A stretch of DNA of 64,000 nucleotides, from assembly GCA_021904315.1 (NCBI GenBank), contig CM038916.1, positions 16,203,897 to 16,267,896 of the forward strand, written 5' to 3'. Of the stretch, positions 23,729 to 34,500 are shown one piece after another. This stretch comes from Sphagnum magellanicum. Lineage: Eukaryota > Streptophyta > Sphagnopsida > Sphagnales > Sphagnaceae. Both the position numbers and the translations under genes were made by a program. Under the pieces are notes generated by a model. It was not told where the DNA came from, made no database searches, and saw only the letters and a list, made by a program, of their open reading frames with translations. The number at the start of each line of letters is the position of its first letter. Within the stretch, counting starts at the first letter, position 1.

Positions 23729-24059
23729 TCCAAAAAAAATTAAAATAAACTCTATTATCATCAAATCCATTAAGTTACTACATTGGAGATTTCTATTAAA
23801 TACGCCTCAAGATCACAAGCCTTCTTGTTGTGATGGGCCTTATTGATGGGCTCCATAGCAAGAAAAGATGTCAAAAATCTTGGAGCTCTCCCAAGATAAA
23901 GAGGCATAACCTTTCCACTTGGCCCAATTACGTAGGCTAAAAAACAAGGACATGGGCCCAGAGTAGGACCGGTCATTTCACCCACCCAACAACAACAAGG
24001 GGTCTGTCACACTGTGGCCTGAGCCTTGCCATATACATTAAAAAGTATCTTAAGGCAAA

Positions 24060-24600
24060 AGAAGAATTACTGAAACTCAAAAAATATTTCACCATGCCAA
24101 AATATAATCTTCAAAAAAATCCTCTAAAAGAAATCAAAATCCTTCAAGATATCATAACTCTATAACAACTAATCTCAAGTTTCAATACAAGCCAAAATAC
24201 CATCTTTCAAAAATCCTCGTATAAAAATAGACCTCCTTTGGTAGTACCTGAACAGATTTGGCATAAAATAAAATAAAATTGTTTTGTCAAATTTTTGAAA
24301 AATTATTTAATGTTTGTGCCAAATTTTCAATAAAATCAAAAGTTTAAGCTTGAAGATTGAGAAAGTCTGGACACATTAGACTATTCCACAACCTTGAAGA
24401 GGGATGGTTTATTATTTTATATAGCCATTATTTGTCAAAATTTTCAGAATTAAAAAATCAAGTGCCAAAGTTAAGATTTAAAATTTAATTAATTATTCGA
24501 CAAAATCCATTTAAGTTACTCTATACTCTATAATGAATCTGAACACAAACAATATCGTTGCCTTGGAAGGCAAGGCCAACAAAATGGTCGCAAAATGACT
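24060..24600 (+). repeat. Dispersed repeat, copy A (with extra internal segment)
   Basis: This copy shares AATCTCAAGTTTCAA, ACAAGCCAAAATA, AAAAATCCTC, TATAAAAATAGACCT, then CTCTATAATGAATCT and CCTTGCCTTGG with copies at 40990-41185 (plus) and 50110-50405 (minus). In the other two the halves join directly through a GGGGCCAAAAT block. Here about 260 bp (roughly 24248-24505) separates them. Those 260 bp are either an insertion or an ancestral part lost from the others. Family not identified. Confidence 0.65.
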
Positions 24601-24633
24601 GGGAGCCATAACTGGCAACTTGCCACTTAGGCA

Positions 24634-24692
24634 AGGTCTTAAAGTAGCTAGGCAGGTCTTAAAGTAGCTAGGTAGGTCTTAAAATAGTTTTA
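24634..24692 (+). repeat. Three-copy 20-bp tandem repeat
   Basis: AGGTCTTAAAGTAGCTAGG(C/T) starts at 24634, 24654 and 24674, the last copy altered. The words resemble those in the 16.17-16.83 kb minisatellite. Confidence 0.8.
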
Positions 24693-25147
24693 GGTAGGTA
24701 CCAACACGATAGAATGTGCCACTAGGGTAGTTTATGGAAAATAGAAATGCCTGAAAATCTTCCAAATCGGTAGATTCTGACCTTCATGTAGTCTTCGTAT
24801 CCACACTAGTTGAGCACATGGAGGTGTATCCATTGAATGATTGGGGAGGGGAAAAGAAGGGGGAAAAATAAATCATTGTGGGTGCCTAAATTGGTAGGAC
24901 CCGAAATTCTCAATAATATATATTATATCAATATATTATATTATAATACTTTTTTTTTTAAAAAGGGGGTAATCTACACCCATCTATCACATTTGAGCAC
25001 ATTGGAACTTTGGAAATTACAAGCTATGGCACTTCATTGGTTGGTTGGTTGGTTGTGAAACTTAGTGTGAACGTGACTTGCATTTTACACAATTCCCTAA
25101 AGATGACTCTCTCTGTCTCTTGGCTCAAATGTTGACTTGGTAATAAG

Positions 25148-25655
25148 CAATGTTGGGCGGGTATTGCACCATGTGTCGGGTATCATCTGGGTATCGGTCT
25201 TCACAGAACATTGCAAGGCAGTACATTTAGTGATACCCGGATTGATATTCACAGTATCGGTCTTTTTCTCTTGGTTGAAAATCTACGTGAAATTTTCCCA
25301 AGTTTAACTTTAATGATTTTGTGAGTTTTTGTTTAAAATCTCATAACCCGTTTTTGAAAACCGGCTTAGATAATCGATTATTCTTGAATTTATTAAAACC
25401 GGAACATAGGGAACGGGAGAATTTTTTTAAATGAACACTTAAATACCTTATTATAGGGGGGGGGCAAAGTAATATTTTATTACCACCTTATTACCTTACA
25501 CTGCCCAACCTAGTTATAGTGACATTGCCCTGGTAATAAGGTAATAAGAATTTTTTTTTTTAATAATTCAAAAAGAGAATTAGGTAGGGTTTTCAAACCC
25601 TTGTGAAAATTGGATCCAACGGTTTTCGAAAAAAAATGAAAACCACCCAACGCTG
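25148..25655. mobile_element. hAT-like non-autonomous element with 8-bp target duplication
   Basis: The left end is CAATGTTGGGCGGGTA. The right end read in reverse is CAGCGTTGGGTGGTTTT. The direct repeat GTAATAAG flanks both ends (25140-25147 and 25656-25663). Imperfect short terminal inverted repeats beginning CA and an 8-bp duplication are the hAT signature. The 508-bp interior has no transposase. It contains TATCGGTCTT repeats and two further GGTAATAAG words, so the flanking match could partly reflect local repetition. The TGTTGGGCGGGTA end also occurs at about 46974. Confidence 0.55.
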
Positions 25656-25663
25656 GTAATAAG

Positions 25664-26540
25664 GTGGTACTTATTTCATCTGTGAATTAATTAGATGGGG
25701 TGCTTCTCAAGTTTTTTTTTTTTTTTGCAATGAGTCATTTTGATTGGCCCATCACCCAAAAGATACTTAAACTTTGGAGGCTTCTCAAAATTAAAAAGAA
25801 TATTTTCAATATAAAAGTATAGAGTGCCTCCCCTTTGGCCCGTTTGCATGGGTGAAAAAATTGACAACTTTGGGCAAGTCCTCATTTGGGATCAAAGTGG
25901 GGTGCTATTGGGAATGAGTTAATGAACACATTGAGAACTCAGTGAACCTTTTGGGAACTTCATGGGAACCCCTTAGAACCTCATTGGAACACATCAAGAA
26001 ATGAAAAATCCCACCCACCCCCACTCCATCCAACCCTCCCCAAAAGAAAAAACCACAAGGAACACATTGGGAACTTTATGGGAACCCTTTCAAAACTTGA
26101 TGGGCACATATCAAGAACATGAATAAAATGCTAGTAGACCTATTTAAAGCCTAGAAACACAAAACAATGTAAACCATATTGTGAGCCTAGCAAAAAATGG
26201 CAAAACAAATCTTTAAAATGGAGCTATTTTGCAATTTTGCCTGCACAAAATCCCCTAAAATTTTAGTGTCATGGTAGCCAAATCCGAATTTAGGTTCAAA
26301 ATTGGTGACTTTTAACCACTAAAAAAACGCATTGGGTAACCATCCTATTGGGTACACATTGTTGTTTCTATTAATTAATTGGGGAGGGTGAAGGAAAAAT
26401 GGAGAATCTTTTTTAATGTTCTGGAATATTGTTTTCTAGATAATTATTGATTATTCAGCAAACATGTTGTGCTGAAATTGCCAAAGTAGTATGATATATG
26501 AAAGTTCAACTTTGGGCAAAACAAATGGAATAAGAGTGTT
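25664..26540. other. Intergenic DNA, no gene seen
   Basis: Repeated GGGAACTT and GGGAACACATTG words between 25920 and 26110, and again near 26550, suggest a weak low-copy minisatellite. No protein frame is supported. Confidence 0.4.
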
Positions 26541-26544
26541 GTGC

Positions 26545-26850
26545 AATTGGGAGCATCTAGGGGAACACATTGGAAACTTGACGGGCACTCAATGGGGATG
26601 GAGTGAAAAGACATTGGGGACAACTAAAATCCTTGCCAGGCAAATATAAATATTTTCCCTCATGGAACTTGAGCTCATTTCTTGTGGGAACCATGTGTCC
26701 CTGGGAGAAATATGTAACTATTCCTTGGGAATGACAATCCTTCCTTCTTGGATGAAAGCCATCCATAACAAATATCCTCATCATACAAAGATTTGAACCC
26801 AAGACCTCCCATTGAAAGAAAGGAAGTAATAACCATTGTATCACATCACT
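26545..26850 (-). mobile_element. Candidate tRNA-derived SINE (head region recognisable)
   Basis: On the minus strand GTGATACAATGGTTATTAC resembles a tRNA-type A box. About 45 bp downstream, GGTCTTGGGTTCAAATC resembles the T arm with the B box GGTTCAAATC. Order, spacing and orientation match an RNA polymerase III internal promoter. The downstream body to about 26545 is unrelated to tRNA, as expected for a SINE. A 3' tail and target duplication could not be defined, so the end is approximate. It is not a functional tRNA gene because the stems are not complementary enough. Confidence 0.45.
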
Positions 26851-26869
26851 ATACAAAAGTCTAAGCAAA

Positions 26870-27645
26870 TCCCAACCCTATCACCATATCCCATTTTGAG
26901 GATTAGTTTCTCCTTGGCCATTCTTGTGGTATGCATTTTTTTTGTGTGTTGAAGATTGAGCTATATTTCATTCGTTACACCCACTTAATGTTTGCCAGGG
27001 ATAAATATGTAAAGGAAATAATTATTTTTTAAAATTGTTTATTTAAGGGTGAAAATTATCTTAATTACCTAACAAGCCAAAAATAGCATTTTTGGGAATT
27101 GCAAATTGGTTTGAGGCGTGCTTGAATGATTAATGTTTCCACATTTTCCACACACAAAAACTGGGTTGCACAAGGTTTTCTTAAGTTTCGTAAGGGATCC
27201 TGATCATATGTTCATGAAGCATATTATAATGTGAATTTTAAAAACATTCAATCAAATAAGTGCATGCATTGGGAATCCCAATTTCCCTCGATTGATTTTG
27301 ATTAAAATTAATACCAAAGAATGGGAGTGGATCAATTTTGAATCCAATAATTGCTTTTATAATCCTATTTGTGCATGAATAAATTAGGTCTATTGTGTAA
27401 CTAAGGCTTTAAATAGAAGTAAATAAAATGGGTGCAAAAAAAAGGTTTAGGGATGTCATTTTTAACCTAAGCTCTAGTGGACCAAGTAACATGACAAAGG
27501 AAACTAATGTCAAATGACATAACACCTTCACGAAAAAGTTGACAAGATGTTAATTGTACAATCCAACCCCAAGTAGAAATGCAATTAATATTAAGTTAGT
27601 CCAAGGCTCCAAGTTTTGGAGGTTTCAATGAAATAGTTAGATCAA
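26870..27645. other. AT-rich intergenic DNA, no gene seen
   Basis: No supported frame and no bounded repeat identified in this stretch. It leads into the 81-bp tandem array. Confidence 0.4.
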
Positions 27646-27649
27646 TTGA

Positions 27650-28380
27650 GTTTTGGGAACTTGTTCATGTGCAATTATGAGCTTTCTTGTTGTGAGTGAA
27701 GTCTTCCAAGTCTCCCAAAGTTTTTGTGCAAACAAATGTGAGTATTGTTAATACCTATAGAAGGGAAGTTGGGAGTGAAATTTGTGTGTATTGAATTGTG
27801 TTTGTATGGTGCCATTTGAGGGCTCTTACAATATGATGCTTTTGGAAAGAATTGTTTGAGGTATGTGAGTACTAAATTGCATTTAGATAGTGCCATTTGA
27901 CTCCTATTAAGATTTAGTGATTTTGGAAAGAAATGTTTTAGGTATGTTGGTACTGAATTATGTTTTATATGGTGCCATTTAAGCCTTTTTTAGGGTTTAG
28001 TGCTTTTGAAAAGAAATGTTTCAAGTATGTGAATGTTGAATTGAAATGGTGTCGTTTGAGTCCTCTTAAGGTCCCATGTTTTTGAAAACAAATGTAGGAT
28101 GTATGTGGGTAATGAATTGAATTTAAATGGTGCCATTTGAGGGCTCTTAAGGTCTAATGTTTTTGGAAAGAAATCTTTCAAGTATTTGGGTATTGAATTG
28201 AATTTATTTGGTGCCATTTGAGCCCTCTTAGGGTCTAATGCTTTTGGTGCCAAATATTTTAGGTCTATAAGCACTGGATTGAATTTATATGTGGCCATTT
28301 GAGGGTTTTTAAGGTTTGATGGTTTTGGAAATAAATGTTTTAGATCTATGGAGTCCTAATTGAACTTGTGTGATCTATTG
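27650..28380 (-). repeat. 81-bp tandem array that reads as a 27-residue protein repeat
   Basis: The landmark GCCATTTGA or a variant recurs on the plus strand at 27811, 27892, 27974, 28051, 28132, 28212 and 28294, a period of 77-82 bp and mostly 81. Eight to nine units are visible. Read on the minus strand three consecutive units (28298-28056) stay in one open frame and give a 27-residue unit: MAP-KFNSIP, then YLK-FFPKTLDLKSPQ with variation. The unit before them keeps the same pattern (SIDLKHLFPKPSNLKNPQ) but contains a stop, and a further unit near 27.8 kb is again open. Indels of non-multiples of three break the frame between them. I do not recognise the protein. It may be a decayed repeat-protein exon or a minisatellite that happens to be open. 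Confidence 0.75.
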
Positions 28381-31300
28381 GTACCCAATTGAGAGTGTGT
28401 GGTCGCATGTTGAACCCTCTTGGGGTTTACATGTGTTTGAAATGACATTGGCAACTTGTAATCTAATGAACAAGAGGTTTAAGGGTGGGAGTTTATTTGA
28501 GGGGGTGTTCTTGCAATGGATGGTCATGTAACAAGGAATGTGCTCAAGAAGAGGCAAATTTTCATTGAAGGAAACCAGTTATAACAAGAGCATTTCCTAG
28601 TTCTCTTAATTCCATGGTAGCAAATTAACATCCTAGCTCAATTTTTGTGCCTTTTATTCCACTAAGCTCCATGTTAGGTCCAATTGAAAACCTAATGACA
28701 AAAGTGGAGGTGTTATAGCTCCAAACCAAAGAATCTTCCAACCATGGCACTTGTTACCAAGTGAGCTTTGGAATTCAAGATGCAATATTGTTTGCTACAA
28801 AAATGGACATCAACCATGTGCACAAGAACAAGGTGAAGATTTTTAACTTGTGAATAAAATGAGAATAAGGATTAATTTTTGAGGAAAAGTTTAAGGCTAA
28901 GGTTAGAACTTGCTTAGACATGTAGTTATTGTCCCTGACCCATCCATGGTCTAGAGGTTTATGAATATGGTCACCAATCATTTCATATGTGAAGTCCGTC
29001 CTCTTTTTGTGCATAAATTTGGTAAATAGTGCTACATATTAGAAGAGATGTGAATATTTTGGTTTAATGTTATTGACCCTTTTCACAAGCCTTCCCCATT
29101 TTCTTTTCAACCCACCAATACCTCACTCCACCAACATTTAAATATTCGCACTAATTTCATGTTTCCATTGGGAGTATTTCTCGTCTCCCAATCCTCCTCA
29201 TTATGAACATTTCCTTACCCATATATGCGAGATCCCCCCAACAAGAACTTAAATTCATCACCATGAATGAAATATTATCACTAACCCCAATAAATGATGG
29301 AATGTCGAAGAATGTTGATGACATAGTAAATGCCATGATATCATGCATACATGTAAATAAACATATATCTATGGTTTAAAATAATATTGTTATTCATGGC
29401 GTAGATTTTTTTGGCCATTGAACCAGGTCCGATGAGCTTAGTCCCTCCAAGGTTTTCAAATCTCAATTAGGGTCCCATAAATGAACCTTACTCATTTCAA
29501 CATCTCTTGTAGACGGGTACCCAAAGTAGCTTTCTCTTAGGTCATAAGCCAATGGATTTCATCTACAAGTGCAAGCGAGGCATTGATATAAAATGAAATG
29601 AAAAGAACATTATCACACAGAAAATTCTTGGACCAGTTTTACATAAAAGAATTATATTGTATGACCTTGTCATGTCTTAAGAACAAAACAAAATTCAAGA
29701 GCCATCGCTCACAGCTTAATTTCAGTAGTCTCCCAAAAACAATTGGGGCTTCACTTATAGACCTAACATGGGAAATGATGGTAGGCACCATAATGAATGC
29801 CAACTTCTTAAACTTAGTGGTAGTGAAGTTTGTCAAGTTTTTGAACAATATTGGGTTGGCTTGCATTGTGATGAAAACATCCCAAACACTTGAAATCAAG
29901 TCTATTGACTACCCACCCACCTTTCCATCTGTTGTGAATTGAAGAATTTTCAAAAATAGCAAGCAAAATACCCACATTAAAAGAACATTGAGCCTCTTAA
30001 TCCAAATCATACAAAATCTCATCATCACTTTTGTATTAAATTTTTTTGAAGAGGAGATAAAACTCAAAGAAAATTCATTGTTTAAAATAAAATTTATCAT
30101 ATAAAAAAACAAGAGAAAGAAAAGAACAATAAAAAAATTCAGAAGTGAAAGAGAAGAACTTGAGAAAAAGCATGCCCTGGTGAGAAGAGGTTAAGAAAAA
30201 ATAAATTTTAAAAGAAAATTGAGAAAGAAAAAACCCTAAATAAAAAAGCAAGAGAAGGAGCAAATGATAAAGAGCAAGAAAGCCCCACATACCAAACCCC
30301 AAAAACTTAAACCTTTTCAAGTTCCTTCCAAAATTATACCACATCCCCAGTTTTCATGTTTGATCCCCAGTTTGGCAGATTTACAAACAACACAAAACTA
30401 AGGATGAAATGAAAAATTTGGGATCAAGACTAATGGTTAATTGGGCATGAATTTAGTGACACCTTTATTATGTATCTTCAACTTTGCAAAAAAGAAGTAC
30501 TAGCAATTGTTGGAAAAGGTCTCATTATGTTAAAGATTCAAAGCCTAGAAAACCCACCAAAGAAACTCCCTATATTTCTTGCCCGAATTTCTAAAAATAA
30601 AAATAAATTTACTACTGAAGTGAATTTTGAAAAAATAAAAAAAAATGTAACACCCAAGTCCCAACCTAATAAGGTACTACACTATTATATTTTACAGGTC
30701 CATTGTATCAACCAACCACCTAGAAATAATAATAATAATAATAATAAATAACAAATGGTATACATGAGATCAAAACCTTGAGGAGAATTCCAAAACTTCC
30801 ATTGCCCATGAATCATATTGGTATGTAGAAAGGGACTAATACTTTAAAATATAAATAAATAATCGCATTACCTTAGTTGGTGGGAAATTTTGGTTCAACA
30901 TTGGGCTTCTACTTGGTCACCAATATGATTCATTAATATTGATTAGTTGTGGGAAACCCTATTATGCACATGTATCATTTGTTGGGCCAATTAGGTTATC
31001 TATCTAGATTCATCTAGTTAGGATATGGGCTATCATGTCGCGGTCATTTTGGCACTAGGGTGGCAATTTTTAAAGTTTTTCAACCTTAGGTATAACCTAT
31101 TAGGATTTATTTTGATTTTGGATAGTAGGACCTTTTTTTGACATTTTGGTGCATAATCTAAGTCTTATTTTGTTGATATTTAGCATGGGTTTCCAATAGA
31201 TGGGGTTTAAGGATGTTGATAGATATTAGGGTTTAGCTAGTTGAGTAATTTCATGTTTATGGGTGAGGCTTGAGAAAGATTTAATACATCATTTTGGATG

Positions 31301-32189
31301 GAGAAATACTATTGGAGGACTCAATACCCAATATGGGTTGACCTTCTTAATTTTCTGCAAAAAAATCAAATAACAAAAAAATTGCGAGGGAAAAGTATTG
31401 AATCTTGAAGAATATTTTATTTGTTAAAATGAAAATATTTAGATTAATTGATTATTTGACACAATTTAGTCCTTATTTGGCTCTTGCATTTTGTTTTCAT
31501 CATTTCTTCCCCAGTCTTTTGATTTCCTTGGAATAAAGTTGGGCAGGTTTACATCATTTTATTTTATTTTTCAATTTTGTAATGCAGCAGCCACAATCGT
31601 GAGCATCCTCAAACAGATTTCACCAAGTTTTCAAAAAACTGAAAAAAATTCGGCAATTCTTTTATGGAAAAAAAAAGGGAATTAGTATAGCCCAAACAAA
31701 AACATTCAAATTTCCCCAAGGCCTTAGTCTTTCAAGGCTTAACAACTAATTAGGTGTATGATTTGTTCCTATGCCCCATAGTGACCCACTTTAGGGTTTG
31801 CTCTTCTAGCTCAGACTTGGGTCCTCTCTCTCTTTGTTCCTTCTTTCTCCCCCTTTGCTTGCTTGGTGCTTTGTTTAATGAAGTTTGCTAGGGTTTCATC
31901 ATTATATCCACCAATAGACTCTTTCTACACAGAAGCTTTGTGTTGTCAAGCAAATTGTCATCCATAGTCATCCTCCCATTTTGTAATCCTTGGAAGATGT
32001 CAAGGTACGGGGAATGGACCCACCATCACAATAAGTTAGCCCCCACCTAAGTACCCTTCAAGTGATGATGCAAGTCAATCATAGGAGCATCTTGGGTTTA
32101 AAATCTTGTCATATTATGCATATGCACAAATATGGAGAACCTTCCTCATGAATGTAGTTTTAATGTACAAAGAAATCATTCATACTAGA
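28381..32189. other. AT-rich intergenic DNA, no supported gene
   Basis: Frames here, for example 28375-28557 minus just before the tandem array and 29598-29942 plus, show no domain I recognise. An A-rich block at about 30040-30250 gives low-complexity phenylalanine-rich shadows on the minus strand. An (AAT)n tract lies at 30727-30748. A decayed element may be present at 29.1-30.0 kb, but no family motif was found. Confidence 0.4.
30727..30748 (+). repeat. (AAT)n microsatellite
   Basis: About seven AAT units. Confidence 0.9.
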
Positions 32190-32371
32190 GTTGTGTGGGT
32201 CTTTTTTCACCCACATATACCCATTGGGTATGGGTAGGGTATATCTTTTGCCTTAACTTATTTTCTTAGAACCAATTATACCCTAATGAAACGCATACCT
32301 GGACTATATACATTTGAAATTTTTATATCCTATTGATACCATTGGGTATATGCAAAATATACCCACACAAT
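32190..32371 (+). mobile_element. MITE-like copy with GTTGTGTGGGT terminal inverted repeat
   Basis: It starts GTTGTGTGGGT and ends ACCCACACAAT, an 11-bp inverted pair. The interior matches the inverted copy at 21339-21497 across most of its length. The 19-bp word TTCATACTAGAGTTGTGTG at its left border recurs near 32635, suggesting a second, more decayed relative there. No coding capacity. Confidence 0.7.
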
Positions 32372-34162
32372 TAGGGTAAAAAAAAATAAAGAGTAAAAGT
32401 CCATTGTATTTGAAAACTGTCTTAATAATTTCAAAGTATGACAATTTTTTTCTTTTTACTCAATAAATTAGAAATACATATCTGTTTTCTTACCCTAACC
32501 CTGGGTACATGAGGGTGATTATTACCTGCACCCTACCCATCTACCAAAAATTACAATGTTTTATGCCCGGAATATAACCCAATATAACCTTGTCCTAGGA
32601 TATATCAAAAGCAATATACCTGCACAACACCCCTTCATACTAGAGTTGTGTGATTCTTTGATTTTGTTAATAATCTAGGCTTTGGGTTATTTTAATTTGA
32701 GCCTCTGCTTTGGTCCTGTTTTCAAAAAATCAGTACCAAACAACCTCTGGATTCCGGGTTTTGAAAAATTCAAAGAACTGGTAGTTTTCATGAAAGAATT
32801 GGCAGTTTTAGGATATAGGCTTCTATGACTAGTTCCTTCATTGTGGAGAAGAACCTTGATCACGGGTCGAATCTTAGAACTGGTTGTTTCATTATTGAGA
32901 ACCATATATCAAGGGTTCATTATACCCAACACTCACCCACCGGTTCTTTCTTTGAAACTCAGGTTCATATGAGTATCCTTGTGTGAGGATACATTTTTTT
33001 TTTAACATACTGAATATGGTGAGTAATATATCTTTACCTTTAAAATCGGTGTAAGGTAGGGTACGAATAAGTATAAGTTTAATGTCTTGCTTGGGCTGGA
33101 TCAAAGTATGTCAAGAATGGAAAATGTGTGGGTTGGGTAGGGGTACCCAAAATCATGTACCATAAATATTATGGGTATATAACGGGTACATGTTACCATA
33201 ACTTAGTTCGTTGAACCTTTCCACCAAAACATTTTCTACATTTGCAAAATTATGCTTTTGACTTTGAACATGACAAAAACTAAGCACCACAAGTGTGTCA
33301 AAAATGTAATGCACATGGCACTGCTGTAAAATTAATTACAACTTCTCACAACTTTAATATGATGGTCTAGTAACCTAGAATGGGTTCAAACATATGAGAG
33401 TCATCCTTTAAATGAATACCTTCTAGCACAAGTAGATTGGATGAACCAAAATCTCACATAACACAAAGAATGAGATTTAGATGTTTTAGGATAGAATCAC
33501 TCGCGTGTGTTTAAACCTTAGTCTTCACGGGGAATTCATCACATGCACCTAAAAACCTTATCTTATAAAGATCACTCACCAAATACACACGTGTGTTTTT
33601 TTGGTGAATTCTTCCACAATAAAACATCACATGAGTTTATTGAATCATATGTTTGTTACACACAAAAGTTCTATTAGAATGAGTTTATTCTATCATATGT
33701 TCATTATACACAAAAGTCCTATTACAAGGCACCACAATAAACTAATAAGGTGGAAGAATGGAAATGGAAAACAAGCTCAAAGCTCCACCCATTGCCCCTT
33801 AGATGTTTGAATGGAGATTAGATGAATCATTCACCCATTTCCTATGAATTTAATAGATATTATCATGCATTAACTTTAGATCAATAATATTATTTCATTT
33901 ACTAATCTTTTATAATAGTCATCTTCCATGGATGGACCTTTATATTATTTGTTATTTCCTTCCCTAGAATCTATTGTTTTGTCCAAATGAGGTCAAATTT
34001 ATTTATTTTTATTTATTTTCAATCCAAAATATAGTTAATTAACCTATACATGAATACATGAATACAAAATAGACTCCTAGTCAAAAGGTCATTATGCATA
34101 GCTTTCATAAAAATGTTAATTCACTTTTCTAGCTTCATCTTTTTATCATAAGCCAAACCAAT
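32372..34162. other. Intergenic DNA, no gene seen
   Basis: Several GGGTA/TACCC-rich segments (32480-32640, 33030-33200) look like further decayed relatives of the GTTGTGTGGGTA elements but have no clean ends. A weak direct repeat containing TTTATT, ATCATATGTT and ACACAAAAGT occurs at about 33635-33670 and 33680-33720. Confidence 0.4.
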
Positions 34163-34500
34163 ATTATTTACAACTAGTGTAGCACACATGTTGTTGGCCC
34201 GAATGTGAAATGGTTACCAAACTAATGTTTCCTTTCAAAACCATTTTTTTCATTTAATTAATTTTTTTTTACAAAAATTATTCAAAATTCAATAACTTCC
34301 ACACCTTAGGTTTTTAAAATCCAAATCACCTTCATTATATCCTACGGCTTTCCAAAAATACCAAAAATGTGCCCAAATTTGCCTTTGATTAAATGGATTT
34401 TCAATGAAAAAATTGTTCAATAACTTCTCCATCATAAGTTAAAACATTATGAATTCAACTTAATGCATCCTATTCCAAGGGCTTTCCAACAATACCAAGA
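34163..34500 (+). repeat. Dispersed repeat beginning ACTAGTGTAGC, copy 1
   Basis: It shares with 42005-42380 the order ACTAGTGTAGC, GTTGGCCC, a GTGTGAA-like word, CTTCCACACCTTAG, AGGGCTTTC near the end, and TTTTCA(A/T)TGA(A/G)AAAA with GGTTCAATAA-like words. Same orientation, strongly diverged. It is likely part of a larger transposable element, but no coding domain identifies the class. Confidence 0.55.
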
